Source: Actinomadura formosensis NBRC 14204 (GTDB taxonomy: Bacteria; Actinomycetota; Actinomycetes; Streptosporangiales; Streptosporangiaceae). Taken from it: a DNA stretch of 64,000 nt. The notes under the pieces are model-generated. The model had not been told where the DNA came from. It ran no database searches and saw only the letters and a program-made list of their open reading frames with translations. Of the stretch, positions 34,619-44,170 are shown one piece after another. The stretch covers positions 33,432 through 97,431 of the forward strand of contig NZ_BCQQ01000004.1 in assembly GCF_001552155.1 (NCBI RefSeq), written 5' to 3'. The first letter of the stretch is position 1. Every line of letters begins with the position of its first letter. The translations under genes were made by a program, and so were the position numbers.

Positions 34619-36304
34619 TCACTGGCCGGAGATGCGGTTCAGCGGGGGTGGGGAGATGGTGCCCTGGGCGTTGAAGTAGGCGACCAGGGTGTCCAGGTCT
34701 ATGGGGCCGAGGACCTGGTTCTTGCCTTCGGTGAAGACGGTGAAGTCGTCGCCGCCGCCGAGTAGGAAGTTGTTCGCCGCGACCTTGTAGGTGGCGGACG
34801 GGTCGAGCGGGGCGCCGTCGATCGTGATCGCGGACACGCGGTCGCCGATGGGCTTGGAGCGGTCGATGGTGAAGTGCAGGTTCGCCGACGGCTGGAGGAT
34901 CTTCTCGCCCGCGGGCGTCCACTGCTGTTCGAGCAGGGCGTCGAGCTGCGCGCCGGTCAGCGACGTCACGCCCATCACGTTGCTGAACGGCTGGACGGCG
35001 AACGCCTCGCCGTAGGTGACGACGCCGTCGCCCTCCGAGCCGCTCGTCTTGTAGACCAGGTCGGTGCGGACGCCGCCGGGGTTCATCAGGGCGACCTGGG
35101 CGCCGAGGTCCTTGGTGCCGGCGAGCTGGCCGTCCGCGATGACGTCGCCGAGCGCGGTCTCACCCGCGGGGGACGGGGTCCGGGTCAGATCGGCGGTGAT
35201 CTTGCCGATGGGCTTGTCGGCGATGGCGGAGACGCGGTCCTTCCAGGTCTGGACGAACTTCTCCGTCGCCGGGTCCGGCGGGACGTCCCGCGTCACGACA
35301 TGGTTGTCGGCCTTCACCGAGGAGCGGACGATGTCGCCGGTGCGCCGGTCCACCTTGAGGTTCACCTCGGTGATCACGCGGCCGAAGGAGGAACCGGACG
35401 AGAACAGCCGCGGGTCGCCGTCCGGGTCCTTGACCGAGCAGATGTACTGCTGGTGCGTGTGCCCGGACAGCACCATGTCGATCTCGGGGTCGGCCTCCCG
35501 CGCGATGCGGGACCCGGCGCCGGGGACGGCGCCGCAGTCGTCCGGGCGGGTGCCGGGCCGCACCTGGTCGCCCTCGTGGACGAGCAGCACCATCGCGCGG
35601 ACGTGCCGGCGCTTCAGCTCGCGGGCGGCCCGGTTCGCGGCGGCGACCTCGTCATCGAACTTCAGGCCCTTGATGCCCCCCGGTGTGACGATGCTCGGGG
35701 TGGTCTTGGTGACGACGCCGATGAACCCGACGCGGACGCCGTTGATGCGCCGGATCGTCCACGGCTTCAGGATCGGGCGTTCCGCGTGGCCGCGCTGCTT
35801 CAGCACGTTCGCCGCCAGGTAGTCGAACTTCGCGCCGCGCCACGGGCCCGCGGGGGAGCAGCCGTCGACGGGGTGGCAGCCGCCGTTCTGGATGCGCAGC
35901 AGTTCCCGGTAGCCCTCGTCGAACTCGTGGTTGCCGACCGCGGACGCCGTCACGCCGATGTCGCCCATGAACTGCACGGACGGCTCGTCGTGGTAGGCGG
36001 CGGAGAGCAGCGGCGAGGCGCCGATCAGGTCGCCCTGCGCGACGGTCAGGGTGTCGGGGTTCCGCAGTTGCCTGAGGTGGGCCGCGATGTAGGCGGCGCC
36101 CCCGGCGAGGACGGTGTCGCCGTTCTCGTCGATGGCCCTGCCCGAGCTTCCGGACGGCGGCTCCAGGTTGCCGTGGAAGTCGTTCAGGGCGAGGAGCCGT
36201 ACGGACGCGGTCGGTGCGGGACGGGCGGCGGCGGGTTGCGCGGCCAGGCCCACGGCCGTCAGCCCCGCCGCGGCACAGGCCAGGATGGTGCGTCGTCGAG
36301 TCAT
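34619..36304 (-). CDS. Secreted 5'-nucleotidase/UshA-type metallophosphoesterase (561 aa)
   Basis: Signal peptide (TILACAAAGLTAVGLAAQPA, residues 5-24). The metallophosphoesterase domain carries LALNDFHGNLEP, AQGDLIGASPL, SAVGNHEFDEGY (Asn-His-Glu), VLLVHEGDQ and VLSGHTHQQYIC. A C-terminal 5'-nucleotidase substrate-binding domain follows with ALMNPGGVRTDL and GGGDDFTVF. It releases phosphate from extracellular nucleotides, fitting a phosphate-scavenging neighbourhood. The ATG at 36304 is the signal-peptide start; upstream in-frame codons would add an unneeded tail. Confidence 0.93.
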   Translation of the reverse strand: MTRRRTILACAAAGLTAVGLAAQPAAARPAPTASVRLLALNDFHGNLEPPSGSSGRAIDENGDTVLAGGAAYIAAHLRQLRNPDTLTVAQGDLIGASPLLSAAYHDEPSVQFMGDIGVTASAVGNHEFDEGYRELLRIQNGGCHPVDGCSPAGPWRGAKFDYLAANVLKQRGHAERPILKPWTIRRINGVRVGFIGVVTKTTPSIVTPGGIKGLKFDDEVAAANRAARELKRRHVRAMVLLVHEGDQVRPGTRPDDCGAVPGAGSRIAREADPEIDMVLSGHTHQQYICSVKDPDGDPRLFSSGSSFGRVITEVNLKVDRRTGDIVRSSVKADNHVVTRDVPPDPATEKFVQTWKDRVSAIADKPIGKITADLTRTPSPAGETALGDVIADGQLAGTKDLGAQVALMNPGGVRTDLVYKTSGSEGDGVVTYGEAFAVQPFSNVMGVTSLTGAQLDALLEQQWTPAGEKILQPSANLHFTIDRSKPIGDRVSAITIDGAPLDPSATYKVAANNFLLGGGDDFTVFTEGKNQVLGPIDLDTLVAYFNAQGTISPPPLNRISGQ

Positions 36305-36422
36305 TCTGCGGACGGTAGGTTCGCCCGGCATACGGATTCCGGCGGCGCGATGACGTTTTCGTGACAAATCGATCAGGGGCCCGGCCGATCAACACGTCCG
36401 TCCGGCTCATAGGGTGGCGAGC

Positions 36423-37289
36423 GTGAGTGAGCTGCGGGCGCGCGGGACGCTGGGGGAGACCGAGGCCGCGGAGGCGCTGGCGCTGGCCGAGGCGGCGGCG
36501 CGCGCCGACGGGGTGGGGCCGCTGTCCGAACATGCCGTGCTGGCGCTGCGCGGCGGCCGGTCCGGCCTGGCGATCTCCGAGAGCGGGACGATCGTGGCCT
36601 ATGCGCATCTCGACCCGGCGACCGAGGAGGAGCCCGCGGCGGGGGAACTGGTCGTCCATCCGGAGCATCGGCGCCGGGGGCACGGGCGGGCCCTGCTGCG
36701 GGCGCTGAAGGACGAGGCTCAGGGCCCGCTGCGGGTCTGGGCGCACGGTGATCTCCCGGCGGCGGCCGCGCTGGCGGGTTCGGAGGGCATGGCGCGGGTT
36801 CGCGCGCTGTTCCAGCTGCGGCGCCCGGCGTCCGATCCGCTGCCGGAGCCGCGCGTCGCCGGCGGCGTGACCGTCCGCACCTTCGAGCCCGGACGTGACG
36901 AGCGGGCGTGGCTGGAGGTCAACGCCCGCGCGTTCGCCGACCATCCCGAGCAGGGCGCCTGGACGATGGACGACGTCCGCGCACGCGAAGCCGAGGACTG
37001 GTTCGACCCGGACGGGTTCTTCCTCGCCGAACGCGATGGCCGGCTCGTCGGCTTCCACTGGACGAAGGTCCACCCGGGCGACATGGGCGAGGTCTACGTC
37101 GTGGGCGTCGACCCGGCCGCGCAGGGCCTCGGCCTAGGCCGCGCTCTTACCTTGAAGGGCCTGCATCACCTGCGCGACATCGGCATGGAGCAGATCATGC
37201 TCTACGTGGACGAGTCCAACGTCGCGGCCGTCCGCCTGTACGAGTCGCTCGGCTTCACCCGGTACGCCGTGGACGTCATGTACGCCTGA
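36423..37289 (+). CDS. mshD: Mycothiol synthase MshD (288 aa)
   Basis: Double GNAT acetyltransferase that adds the acetyl group to Cys-GlcN-Ins, the last step of mycothiol synthesis. The N-terminal GNAT domain has LVVHPEHRRRGHGRALLRAL. The active C-terminal domain has VYVVGVDPAAQGLGLGRALT with AcCoA-binding Gln/Gly residues and YVDESNVAAVRLYESLGFTR. Length matches the family. The GTG at 36423 is chosen over in-frame GTG 36414. It defines the organism as a mycothiol-making actinomycete. Confidence 0.95.
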   Translation: MSELRARGTLGETEAAEALALAEAAARADGVGPLSEHAVLALRGGRSGLAISESGTIVAYAHLDPATEEEPAAGELVVHPEHRRRGHGRALLRALKDEAQGPLRVWAHGDLPAAAALAGSEGMARVRALFQLRRPASDPLPEPRVAGGVTVRTFEPGRDERAWLEVNARAFADHPEQGAWTMDDVRAREAEDWFDPDGFFLAERDGRLVGFHWTKVHPGDMGEVYVVGVDPAAQGLGLGRALTLKGLHHLRDIGMEQIMLYVDESNVAAVRLYESLGFTRYAVDVMYA

Positions 37290-37290
37290 C

Positions 37291-37315
37291 CCCGGTTGAG
37301 CATGTCTCGACCGGG
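37291..37315 (+). terminator. Intrinsic terminator of mshD
   Basis: CCCGGTTGAG / CTCGACCGGG with the loop CATGT, one base after the mshD stop, followed by TGTTT. Confidence 0.75.
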
Positions 37316-37338
37316 TGTTTAGCCGGGTGAGCCGTGCT

Positions 37339-37437
37339 GTTCACCCGGTGTCCACCGTAAACCGGGACATTCTTCGCGACCATCCTCAAGTTCGTTCACC
37401 TGCCGTTCACCCGGATCGGGGCGGCTGGTCACCTCGC
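37339..37437 (+). promoter_or_regulatory. PHO box: 11-bp direct repeats upstream of pstS
   Basis: GTTCACCCGGT (37339) followed directly by GTCCACCGTAA (37350). A second set is GTTCACCTGCC (37394) and GTTCACCCGGA (37405), with in-phase GGTCACCTCGC at 37427. The 11-bp phasing and the GTTCACC core match PhoP operators of streptomycetes. The distance to pstS is about 100 bp from the last repeat. The first repeat also forms an inverted pair with CCGGGTGA at 37323. Confidence 0.88.
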
Positions 37438-37535
37438 CTGCTTAGCGTCGCATCCGACGGCGAACCCCACCCTCCGGCCGGCATGGGCCGGCGGCGCGGG
37501 CGAGCCGGCCGACGAAACTAAGAGGAGACCCTCCG

Positions 37536-38639
37536 GTGAAGAACGGTTCCCGACTCGCCGCCCTGGGCGGCGTGGTCGTCGCGGGAGCGCTGGCCCTGTC
37601 CGCCTGCGGGAGCGACGCCAACATGGCGGCCAGCGCGGGCAGCGCCCCGTCCGGTGACATCGACTGCGCGAAGGCCAGCGTCAACGCGGCCGGGTCCAGC
37701 GCGCAGAAGAACGCCATCGAAGAGTGGACGAAGCTCTACGCGAGCAAGTGCGCGGGCGCCAACCTGAACTACAACCCGAGCGGCTCCGGCGCCGGCATCC
37801 AGGCGTTCACCAGCGGGCAGGTGTCGTTCGCCGGTTCGGACTCGGCGCTCAAGCCCGAGGAGGCCGCCGCCGCGCGGAAGCGCTGCCAGGGGAGCGGCGC
37901 GCTGAACCTGCCGATGGTCGTCGGCCCCGTCGCGGTCGTCTACAACCTCCCGGGCGCGGACGCGCTGAAGCTGTCCCCCGAGAACATCGCCAAGATCTTC
38001 TCCGGCAAGATCACGAAGTGGAACGATCCGGCGCTCGCCCGGGAGAACGCGGGCGCCAGGCTCCCCGCCTCCGCCATCAAGCCGATCTACCGCTCGGACG
38101 AGTCCGGCACCACCGACAACTTCACGAACTACCTGAACACGGTCGCGCCGAAGATCTGGACGTGGGAGAAGGCCAAGAAGTGGCCGAACTCCACCGGCCA
38201 GGGCGCCGCCAAGTCCGACGGCGTCACCAGCCAGGTGAGGAGCACCGTGGGCGCGATCTCCTACGTGGAGATGTCGTACGCGGAGAACAACAGGCTGCAG
38301 ACCGCGCACGTGAAGAACGGCGCCGGCGAGTACGTCGAACTGTCGTCGGAGAGCGCGTCCAAGGCCGTCGCGGGGGCGAAGGCCGTCGGCACCGGCAACG
38401 ACGTCGCGCTGAAGATCGACTATGCGACCAAGGAGCCGGGCGCCTACCCGATCGTCCTGGTCACCTACGAGATCGTGTGTGAGAAGGGACTGCCCGCCGA
38501 GCAGGCCGGGTTCGTCAAGTCCTTCCTCACCTACACCTCCAGTGCGGACGGCCAGAAGATCCTGGCCGACCTCGGGTACGCGCCGCTGCCACCGAGCGTG
38601 CTCACCAAGGTCCAGGCGTCCGTGAAGGCCCTGTCCTGA
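37536..38639 (+). CDS. pstS: Phosphate ABC transporter substrate-binding lipoprotein PstS (367 aa)
   Basis: Extracellular phosphate-binding protein, anchored by a lipobox (GALALSAC, Cys at about residue 24) after a short signal. Phosphate-binding stretches are VNAAGSSAQKNAIEEW, YNPSGSGAGIQAFTSGQVSF with AGSDS, and PIYRSDESGTTDNFTNYL. The GTG at 37536 has AGGAGA upstream. Downstream of the PHO box, so induced on phosphate limitation. A hairpin separates it from pstC. Confidence 0.96.
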   Translation: MKNGSRLAALGGVVVAGALALSACGSDANMAASAGSAPSGDIDCAKASVNAAGSSAQKNAIEEWTKLYASKCAGANLNYNPSGSGAGIQAFTSGQVSFAGSDSALKPEEAAAARKRCQGSGALNLPMVVGPVAVVYNLPGADALKLSPENIAKIFSGKITKWNDPALARENAGARLPASAIKPIYRSDESGTTDNFTNYLNTVAPKIWTWEKAKKWPNSTGQGAAKSDGVTSQVRSTVGAISYVEMSYAENNRLQTAHVKNGAGEYVELSSESASKAVAGAKAVGTGNDVALKIDYATKEPGAYPIVLVTYEIVCEKGLPAEQAGFVKSFLTYTSSADGQKILADLGYAPLPPSVLTKVQASVKALS

Positions 38640-38660
38640 CGGCGGGCGACGGCACCCGCA

Positions 38661-38691
38661 GCCCCGCCGCCGAGCACCTCGGCGGCGGGGC
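38661..38691 (+). terminator. Perfect 14-bp hairpin between pstS and pstC
   Basis: GCCCCGCCGCCGAG / CTCGGCGGCGGGGC with a three-base loop, 21 bases after the pstS stop. It could partly terminate transcription or protect the pstS mRNA, allowing more PstS than PstC/A/B. Confidence 0.75.
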
Positions 38692-38728
38692 CGACGCGGG
38701 TTCCGGCGTGATCGAAGGAGGATCCCCC

Positions 38729-39706
38729 ATGACCACCGAGACCGGCGTCGAGGCACGCGCCGGCGCCCGGGACCGCGCCGCCGCGCCGATGAGCACCGGA
38801 CGGGCCGGAGACCGGATCTTCGCCGGCGCGGCCCGCGGCGCGGGCATCACCGTGCTCGCGATCGTCGCCGCGATCGCCGCGTTCCTCGTGTGGAAGGCGA
38901 TCCCGGCCCTGCGCGACAACCAGGCGAACTTCCTCACCAGCGAGGAATGGGACCCGAACGCGACGCCGCCGAGGTTCGGCATCGCCCAGCTGGCGTTCGG
39001 CACGCTGATCTCGTCGCTGCTCGCGATGCTCATCGCGACGCCGGTGGCGATCGGGATCGCGCTGTTCATCTCGTTCTACTCGCCGCGCCGGCTGGCCTCC
39101 GCCCTCGGCTACGTCGTCGACCTGCTCGCCGCGGTGCCGAGCATCGTCTACGGCCTGTGGGGGCTCGCCTTCCTGTCCAGGCACATGGAGGGCGTCAGCG
39201 CGTTCCTGAACGGCACGCTCGGCTGGATCCCGCTGTTCGGCGGCGACAGCCCCGGCAAGAACTCGATCTTCACCGCCTCGGTGGTGCTGGCGATCATGAT
39301 CCTGCCGATCATCTCGTCCCTGTCCCGCGAGGTGTTCCTGCAGGTCCCGCGCGCACACGTGGAGGCGGCACTGGCGATCGGCGCCACCCGCTGGGAGATG
39401 ATCCGGATGGCGGTGCTGCCGTACGGGCGGTCCGGCATGATCGGCGCCTCGATGCTGGGCCTCGGCCGCGCGATGGGCGAGACGATCGCGGTCGCGATGG
39501 TGCTGACGTTCGTGCCCGGCATCAACTGGCACATCCTGGCGGACGGCGGCGCGACGTTCGCCGCGAACATCGCCAACAGCTTCGCCGAGGCGTCCGTCAC
39601 CGGACGCGGCGCGCTGATCGCCTCCGGGCTCGTGCTGTTCGTGATCACCCTGGTCGTCAACATGGCCGCCCGCGCGGTCGTCGCGCGCCGGAAGGAGTTC
39701 GCGTGA
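38729..39706 (+). CDS. pstC: Phosphate ABC transporter permease PstC (325 aa)
   Basis: Inner-membrane permease with about six helices. The conserved EAA loop is [20 protein letters not shown] (about residues 212-231), followed by [20 protein letters not shown]. The ATG at 38729 follows GGAGGA. An upstream in-frame GTG at 38708 is less likely. Its stop overlaps the pstA start (GTGA). Works with PstA in the membrane channel. Confidence 0.95.
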   Translation: MTTETGVEARAGARDRAAAPMSTGRAGDRIFAGAARGAGITVLAIVAAIAAFLVWKAIPALRDNQANFLTSEEWDPNATPPRFGIAQLAFGTLISSLLAMLIATPVAIGIALFISFYSPRRLASALGYVVDLLAAVPSIVYGLWGLAFLSRHMEGVSAFLNGTLGWIPLFGGDSPGKNSIFTASVVLAIMILPIISSLSREVFLQVPRAHVEAALAIGATRWEMIRMAVLPYGRSGMIGASMLGLGRAMGETIAVAMVLTFVPGINWHILADGGATFAANIANSFAEASVTGRGALIASGLVLFVITLVVNMAARAVVARRKEFA

Positions 39707-40605
39707 CCACCCTTTCCTCCGGCACGGGCGCGGGCGGGAGCCTGGCCTCGGTCTCGCCTGCCCGCAAGCTCAAGGACCGGCTCGTCCAAGGGCTGGTCTA
39801 TCTGGCGTTCGCGCTCGCGGTCGTCCCGCTGCTGTCGGTGCTGTGGACGGTCGCCGTCAACGGCGCGAAGCGGCTCGACCCCACGTTCTTCCAGTTCTCG
39901 ATGAACGCGCTCAGCGGCAAGGACGCCGGAGGCGGCGCCTACCACGCCATCATCGGCACCCTGGAACAGGTCGCCATCACCACCGTGATCGCCGTCCCGC
40001 TCGCCATCCTCACCGCGATCTACCTGGTCGAGTACGCCGGCAACGGACGGCTCGGCAAGCTGATCAGCTTCACCGTGGACGTCATGACGGGCATCCCGTC
40101 GATCGTCGCGGGCCTGTTCGTGCTGGCGCTGTGGCTGCTCACGATGGGATTCGGCTTCTCCGGGTTCGCCGGTGCGCTGGCGCTGACCATCCTGATGATC
40201 CCGACGGTGGTGCGGGCCGCGGAGGAGATGCTGAAACTCGTCCCGAACGACCTGCGCGAGGCGTCCTACGCGCTCGGCGTGCCGCGCTGGCGGACGGTCT
40301 GCTTCGTCGTCCTGCCGACCGCGATGACCGGGATCATCACCGGGGTGATGCTGGCCGTCGCCCGCGTGATGGGCGAGACCGCGCCGCTGCTGCTCACGAT
40401 CTTCTTCACCAAGGCGATCAACAACGACCCGTTCAACGGCCCGCAGGCGTCGCTGCCCACCTTCATCTGGGAGCAGGCCGCCGACCCCAACCAGAACTCG
40501 ATCGACCGGGCCTGGACGGGCGCCCTCGTCCTGATCGGAATCATCATGCTGCTCAACCTGGTCGCCCGTCTCGTCGCCCGGCGCGCCGCGCCCGCGGGCC
40601 GGTAG
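39703..40605 (+). CDS. pstA: Phosphate ABC transporter permease PstA (300 aa)
   Basis: Second Pst permease subunit, about six helices. The EAA loop is [20 protein letters not shown]. The segment [20 protein letters not shown] and the [13 protein letters not shown] helix are family features. The GTG at 39703 overlaps the pstC stop. The frame remains open far upstream, but that part runs antisense-like through pstC and is not coding. Confidence 0.95.
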   Translation: MTTLSSGTGAGGSLASVSPARKLKDRLVQGLVYLAFALAVVPLLSVLWTVAVNGAKRLDPTFFQFSMNALSGKDAGGGAYHAIIGTLEQVAITTVIAVPLAILTAIYLVEYAGNGRLGKLISFTVDVMTGIPSIVAGLFVLALWLLTMGFGFSGFAGALALTILMIPTVVRAAEEMLKLVPNDLREASYALGVPRWRTVCFVVLPTAMTGIITGVMLAVARVMGETAPLLLTIFFTKAINNDPFNGPQASLPTFIWEQAADPNQNSIDRAWTGALVLIGIIMLLNLVARLVARRAAPAGR

Positions 40606-40622
40606 AAAGGAAACACGACTCC

Positions 40623-41399
40623 ATGGCCAAGCGGATCGAGGTCTCCGGGCTGCACGCCTACTACGGCGGCGTCCACGCCATCGAGGACATCTCGATGACG
40701 GTCGAGCCGCGCTCGGTGACGGCGTTCATCGGGCCGTCGGGCTGCGGCAAGTCCACGTTCCTGCGCACGCTGAACCGGATGCACGAGGTCATTCCGGGCG
40801 CCCGCGTCGAGGGCAAGGTCATGCTGGACGACGAGGACCTGTACGACTCGTCCGTCGACCCCGTCGCCGTCCGGCGCGTCGTCGGGATGGTGTTCCAGCG
40901 CCCCAACCCGTTCCCCACCATGTCGATCTACGACAACGTGGCGGCCGGTCTCAAACTGAACGGGGTGCGCCGCAAGGCCCGCCTGGACGAGATCGTCGAG
41001 GAGTCGCTGCGCGGCGCCAACCTGTGGAACGAGGTCAAGGACCGGCTCGGCAAGCCCGGCGCCGGTCTCTCCGGCGGCCAGCAGCAGCGCCTGTGCATCG
41101 CCCGCGCCATCGCCGTCCAGCCGCAGGTCCTGTTGATGGACGAGCCGTGCTCCGCGCTCGACCCGATCTCCACTCTCGCCATCGAGGACCTGATCGAGAA
41201 GCTGAAGACGCAGTACACGATCGTCATCGTCACCCACAACATGCAGCAGGCCGCCCGCGTCAGCGACCGCACGGCCTTCTTCAACATCGCCGGCACCGGC
41301 AGGCCGGGCAGGCTCATCGAGATCGACGACACCAGCAAGATCTTCACGAACCCCGAACAGAAGGCGACCGAGGACTACATCACCGGCCGCTTCGGCTGA
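40623..41399 (+). CDS. pstB: Phosphate ABC transporter ATP-binding protein PstB (258 aa)
   Basis: ATPase of the Pst importer. Walker A is GPSGCGKST, the Q-loop is VFQRPNPFP, the ABC signature is LSGGQQQR, Walker B is [12 protein letters not shown] and the H-loop is VTHNM. Length and the NPFP motif are typical of PstB. The ATG at 40623 has AAAGGAAA upstream. Last gene of the operon, convergent with glnR across 12 bases. Confidence 0.97.
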   Translation: MAKRIEVSGLHAYYGGVHAIEDISMTVEPRSVTAFIGPSGCGKSTFLRTLNRMHEVIPGARVEGKVMLDDEDLYDSSVDPVAVRRVVGMVFQRPNPFPTMSIYDNVAAGLKLNGVRRKARLDEIVEESLRGANLWNEVKDRLGKPGAGLSGGQQQRLCIARAIAVQPQVLLMDEPCSALDPISTLAIEDLIEKLKTQYTIVIVTHNMQQAARVSDRTAFFNIAGTGRPGRLIEIDDTSKIFTNPEQKATEDYITGRFG

Positions 41400-41411
41400 G
41401 GGGAAGGGGGA

Positions 41412-42128
41412 TCAGGTTCGGGCGGGGGCCTTTTCCTCGGTGTCGCCGGGGCGGTGGTCGGGGACGAAGCGGTAGCCCACGTTGCGGACGGTGCCGATCA
41501 GGGATTCGTATTCGGCGCCCAGTTTGGCGCGCAGGCGGCGGACGTGGACGTCGACGGTGCGGGTGCCGCCGAAGTAGTCGTAGCCCCAGACCTCCTGGAG
41601 GAGCTGGGCGCGGGTGAAGACCCGGCCCGGATGCTGGGCGAGGTACTTCAGCAGCTCGAACTCCTTGAAGGTGAGATCGAGGACGCGGCCGCGGAGGCGG
41701 GCGGTGTAGGTGGCCTCGTCGATGCTGAGGTCGCCGCTGCGGATCTCGCCGGGGCTGTCCTCCTGCTCGCCGGCCGTCGCGGCGCGTCCGACGGCGAGGC
41801 GCAGGCGGGCCTCGACCTCGGCGGGGCCGGCGGTCTGCAGCAGGACGTCGTCCAGGCCCCATTCGGGGCTGAGGGCGGCGAGGCCGCCTTCGGTGACGAT
41901 GGCGAGCAGCGGGCAGTCGAGTCCGGTGGTGCGCAGCAGGCGGCACAGGCTCTTGGCCTGGGCGAGGTCGCGGCGGGCGTCCACCAGCAGGACGTCGGCC
42001 GGTGGCGCGTCGATGAGCGCGGACGCCTCGGCGGGGGCGACCCGCGTGGAGTGCAGCAGAAGTCCGAGCGCCGGTAGGACCTCGTCGGAGGGCTCCAACG
42101 CGTTGGTCAGCAAGAGCAGGCTGCTCAA
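41412..42128 (-). CDS. glnR: Nitrogen-response regulator GlnR (238 aa)
   Basis: Orphan OmpR-type regulator that controls nitrogen assimilation in actinomycetes. The receiver-like domain ([57 protein letters not shown]) keeps one Asp but lacks the normal acidic pocket and partner kinase. The winged helix is [48 protein letters not shown]. The start is a TTG. From memory the sequence matches Streptomyces GlnR closely, so the name is given confidently. Confidence 0.93.
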   Translation of the reverse strand: MSSLLLLTNALEPSDEVLPALGLLLHSTRVAPAEASALIDAPPADVLLVDARRDLAQAKSLCRLLRTTGLDCPLLAIVTEGGLAALSPEWGLDDVLLQTAGPAEVEARLRLAVGRAATAGEQEDSPGEIRSGDLSIDEATYTARLRGRVLDLTFKEFELLKYLAQHPGRVFTRAQLLQEVWGYDYFGGTRTVDVHVRRLRAKLGAEYESLIGTVRNVGYRFVPDHRPGDTEEKAPART

Positions 42129-42323
42129 GTGCCGTCTCCCGTCCCAAAGACGTAGGACCCGGACGGCTCATCCTCCAGCCTCGGCAACGGCCGGCGGCTC
42201 GAAGAACGAGGCGGCCATGAAGGGCCTTCCGGATGAACTCCATGGCCTCGTCGCCCGGATCCCTCACCCCGAGGATAACCGAGCCGTGTCCGCGGGCGGG
42301 GGACGGCCTGCGAGACTGGAACC

Positions 42324-42578
42324 ATGGCGAAGGGGACGATGCGGTACTGGGCGGCGGCCAAGGCGGCGGCCGGGACGCATGAGGAGCCGTACGAGGCGGG
42401 GACACTGGCGGAGGCGGTCGCCGACGCCAAGGCGAGGCGGGGCGAGGAGTTCGCGCGGGTCGTGCGGCGCAGTTCGTTCCTCATCGACGGGGATCCGGTC
42501 GGGAGCCGCCCGCACGAGTCCGTCCCGCTGCCCGAGGGCGGGGTCGTCGAGGTTCTGCCGCCGTTCGCGGGCGGGTGA
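42324..42578 (+). CDS. MoaD/ThiS-type sulfur-carrier protein (84 aa)
   Basis: Ubiquitin-like beta-grasp protein ending in the Gly-Gly needed for thiocarboxylate formation (VEVLPPFAGG). It begins MRYWAAAKAAAG, the normal first strand of MoaD-like proteins. Together with the neighbouring rhodanese it may move sulfur to molybdopterin, thiamin or cysteine. No partner adenylating enzyme is next to it. The region between it and glnR (about 195 bp) shows no gene. Confidence 0.88.
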   Translation: MAKGTMRYWAAAKAAAGTHEEPYEAGTLAEAVADAKARRGEEFARVVRRSSFLIDGDPVGSRPHESVPLPEGGVVEVLPPFAGG

Positions 42579-42665
42579 CGCAAGGTCATTCTCCGGCGCG
42601 ACTCGGTATGGGGGCGTCTGCGCATAAAGTGTGGCGAATCGCATGCCGAAGCCCGAAGGAGAAAC

Positions 42666-43388
42666 ATGCGGAAAGTGCTGCTGGTCCTGCTGATCTTCGC
42701 GGCGGTGGTGCTGGTCGCCGCGGACCGGATCGGCGTGCGGGTCGCGCAGGACCAGATCGGCCGGCAGGTGGCCGCGCAGTACAACCTGCGGCAGCAGCCG
42801 GACGTCACCATCCACGGCTTTCCGTTCCTGACGCAGGCGGTGGGCGGCGAGTACGAGCACATCGAGGTCTCCATCGGGGACTGGACGGAACGGGGCGTCA
42901 CCGTCAGCGGCGTCAAGGTCGACATGCGGGGGGTGAACGCGCCGCTGTCGGAGGTCAGCCAGGGCAGCGCCGCGAACGTGACCGCGCGGACGGCGACCGC
43001 GTCCGCCGTCGTCCCCTACGCCGTGATCCAGAAGGAGGCGCCGAAGGAGGTCAAGCGGATCGGGCCGAAGGGCGACGACCTCTCGGTCGACCTCACCGGC
43101 AGCATCCTCGGCTTCCCGCTCTCCGGCACCGCGGTCGTACAGGTCAAGCCGACCGCGAAGGGCATCGCGATCTCGCCGGTGTCGGTCGGGTCGGACGGCG
43201 CCGTGCAGATCCCGCTGGTGGCGGTGAAACAGCAGCTCACCTGGGTCGTGCCGGTCTCGGACCTGCCCGTCGGGTCGCGGATCAGCGAGATCCGGCCGAC
43301 ACCGGACGGGCTGCGCGTCTCCGCGACCGCCCAGAACGTCCGGCTGAACGATCTCCAGTCGGCGCAGAAGCAGGGCGGGGCCAGCTGA
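42666..43388 (+). CDS. DUF2993 (LmeA-like) membrane-anchored protein (240 aa)
   Basis: N-terminal membrane anchor (VLLVLLIFAAVVLVAADRIG) followed by an extracytoplasmic DUF2993 domain, a tubular lipid-binding fold. Supporting stretches are VAAQYNLRQQPDVTIHGFPF, VKVDMRGVNAPLSEV and PTAKGIAISPVSVG. LmeA of mycobacteria acts in lipoglycan (LM/LAM) assembly, so an envelope role is inferred. The ATG at 42666 has GAAGGAG upstream. Confidence 0.88.
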   Translation: MRKVLLVLLIFAAVVLVAADRIGVRVAQDQIGRQVAAQYNLRQQPDVTIHGFPFLTQAVGGEYEHIEVSIGDWTERGVTVSGVKVDMRGVNAPLSEVSQGSAANVTARTATASAVVPYAVIQKEAPKEVKRIGPKGDDLSVDLTGSILGFPLSGTAVVQVKPTAKGIAISPVSVGSDGAVQIPLVAVKQQLTWVVPVSDLPVGSRISEIRPTPDGLRVSATAQNVRLNDLQSAQKQGGAS

Positions 43389-43496
43389 ACCCGCCCGGCG
43401 ACGCGTACCTGCCGGTGGTGCGGGTCCGGCCGCGGACGAGGGTCGCTTCACGATGACCACCCGAACGGAAGAAGCCGCGTCCCGCCGGGGTTGAGC

Positions 43497-43928
43497 ATGA
43501 CGATGACCGGAGCATTGATCGCGGCGGCGGTCCTCGCCGCGGCCACGGTGTTCGGCCTCGTCCGCCGGCGCCGTGACGGTGTGCTGCGTACGCGGCGGGA
43601 GAAGGGCGGCGAGATGCCGGAGACCGTCCGGCCGGACGACGTGGGCGCCGAACTCGGTGAGAAGGCCACGCTCCTGCAGTTCTCCAGCGCGTTCTGCGCA
43701 CCCTGCCGCGCGACCCGCCGCGTCCTCGGCGAGGTGGCCGAGATGGTGGACGGTGTCGCGCATGTCGAGCTCGACGCCGAGTCGCACCTGGAACTCGTCC
43801 GCCGGCTGAACGTGGTGCGGACCCCGACCGTCCTCGTCCTGGACGCCGCCGGACGCGTCGTCCGCCGCGCCACCGGAGCGCCCCGCAAGCCCGACGTCGT
43901 CGCGGCCCTGGGCGAGGCCATCCAGTGA
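43497..43928 (+). CDS. Membrane-anchored thioredoxin-family protein (143 aa)
   Basis: N-terminal hydrophobic segment (MTMTGALIAAAVLAAATVFG) and a thioredoxin domain with the CAPC redox motif at residues 67-70 in SSAFCAPCRATRR. The cis-Pro is in VVRTPTVLVLD. ATG 43497 is preferred; TTG 43491 and ATG 43503 are alternatives. Probably delivers electrons within the sulfur cluster downstream. Confidence 0.87.
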   Translation: MTMTGALIAAAVLAAATVFGLVRRRRDGVLRTRREKGGEMPETVRPDDVGAELGEKATLLQFSSAFCAPCRATRRVLGEVAEMVDGVAHVELDAESHLELVRRLNVVRTPTVLVLDAAGRVVRRATGAPRKPDVVAALGEAIQ

Positions 43929-43969
43929 GCCCGCGACCTGCGCTCACTGTCTCGGAAGACGAGACGGAT

Positions 43970-43998
43970 GTGACAGGCACTGGAATGCCGCTTAACAT
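43970..43998 (+). promoter_or_regulatory. Sigma-70-type promoter before the Cys leader
   Basis: GTGACA (43970-43975), 17 bases, TAACAT (43993-43998). The housekeeping-type spacing and position suit the leader-peptide transcript beginning near 44005. Confidence 0.5.
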
Positions 43999-44026
43999 CG
44001 TGTCCGTGCGTTACTGGACAGAGCAG

Positions 44027-44092
44027 ATGCTCACGAAGCGTCGCGCGGTCGACTTCTGCCGCGTGGCCGCCTCGCTCTGTCGCATGGCCTGA
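44027..44092 (+). CDS. Cys-containing leader peptide of the sulfur operon (21 aa)
   Basis: ATG CTC ... TGA encodes MLTKRRAVDFCRVAASLCRM plus Ala, with Cys at residues 11 and 18. Short leader peptides of this sort (xxRRAVDxCRVASxLCR) precede sulfur and cysteine operons in many actinomycetes. In mycobacteria a Cys-rich upstream frame attenuates such an operon in response to cysteine. It ends 78 bases before the DUF4395 gene. A promoter lies just upstream. No clear antiterminator hairpin is visible. Confidence 0.75.
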   Translation: MLTKRRAVDFCRVAASLCRMA

Positions 44093-44170
44093 GGCATCGA
44101 GCCCCTCCGCCCCCGAGCATTTTCCACTTCCAGCTCGTACGCACGCTTCCACTCCGCCAGGAGTACCCCA

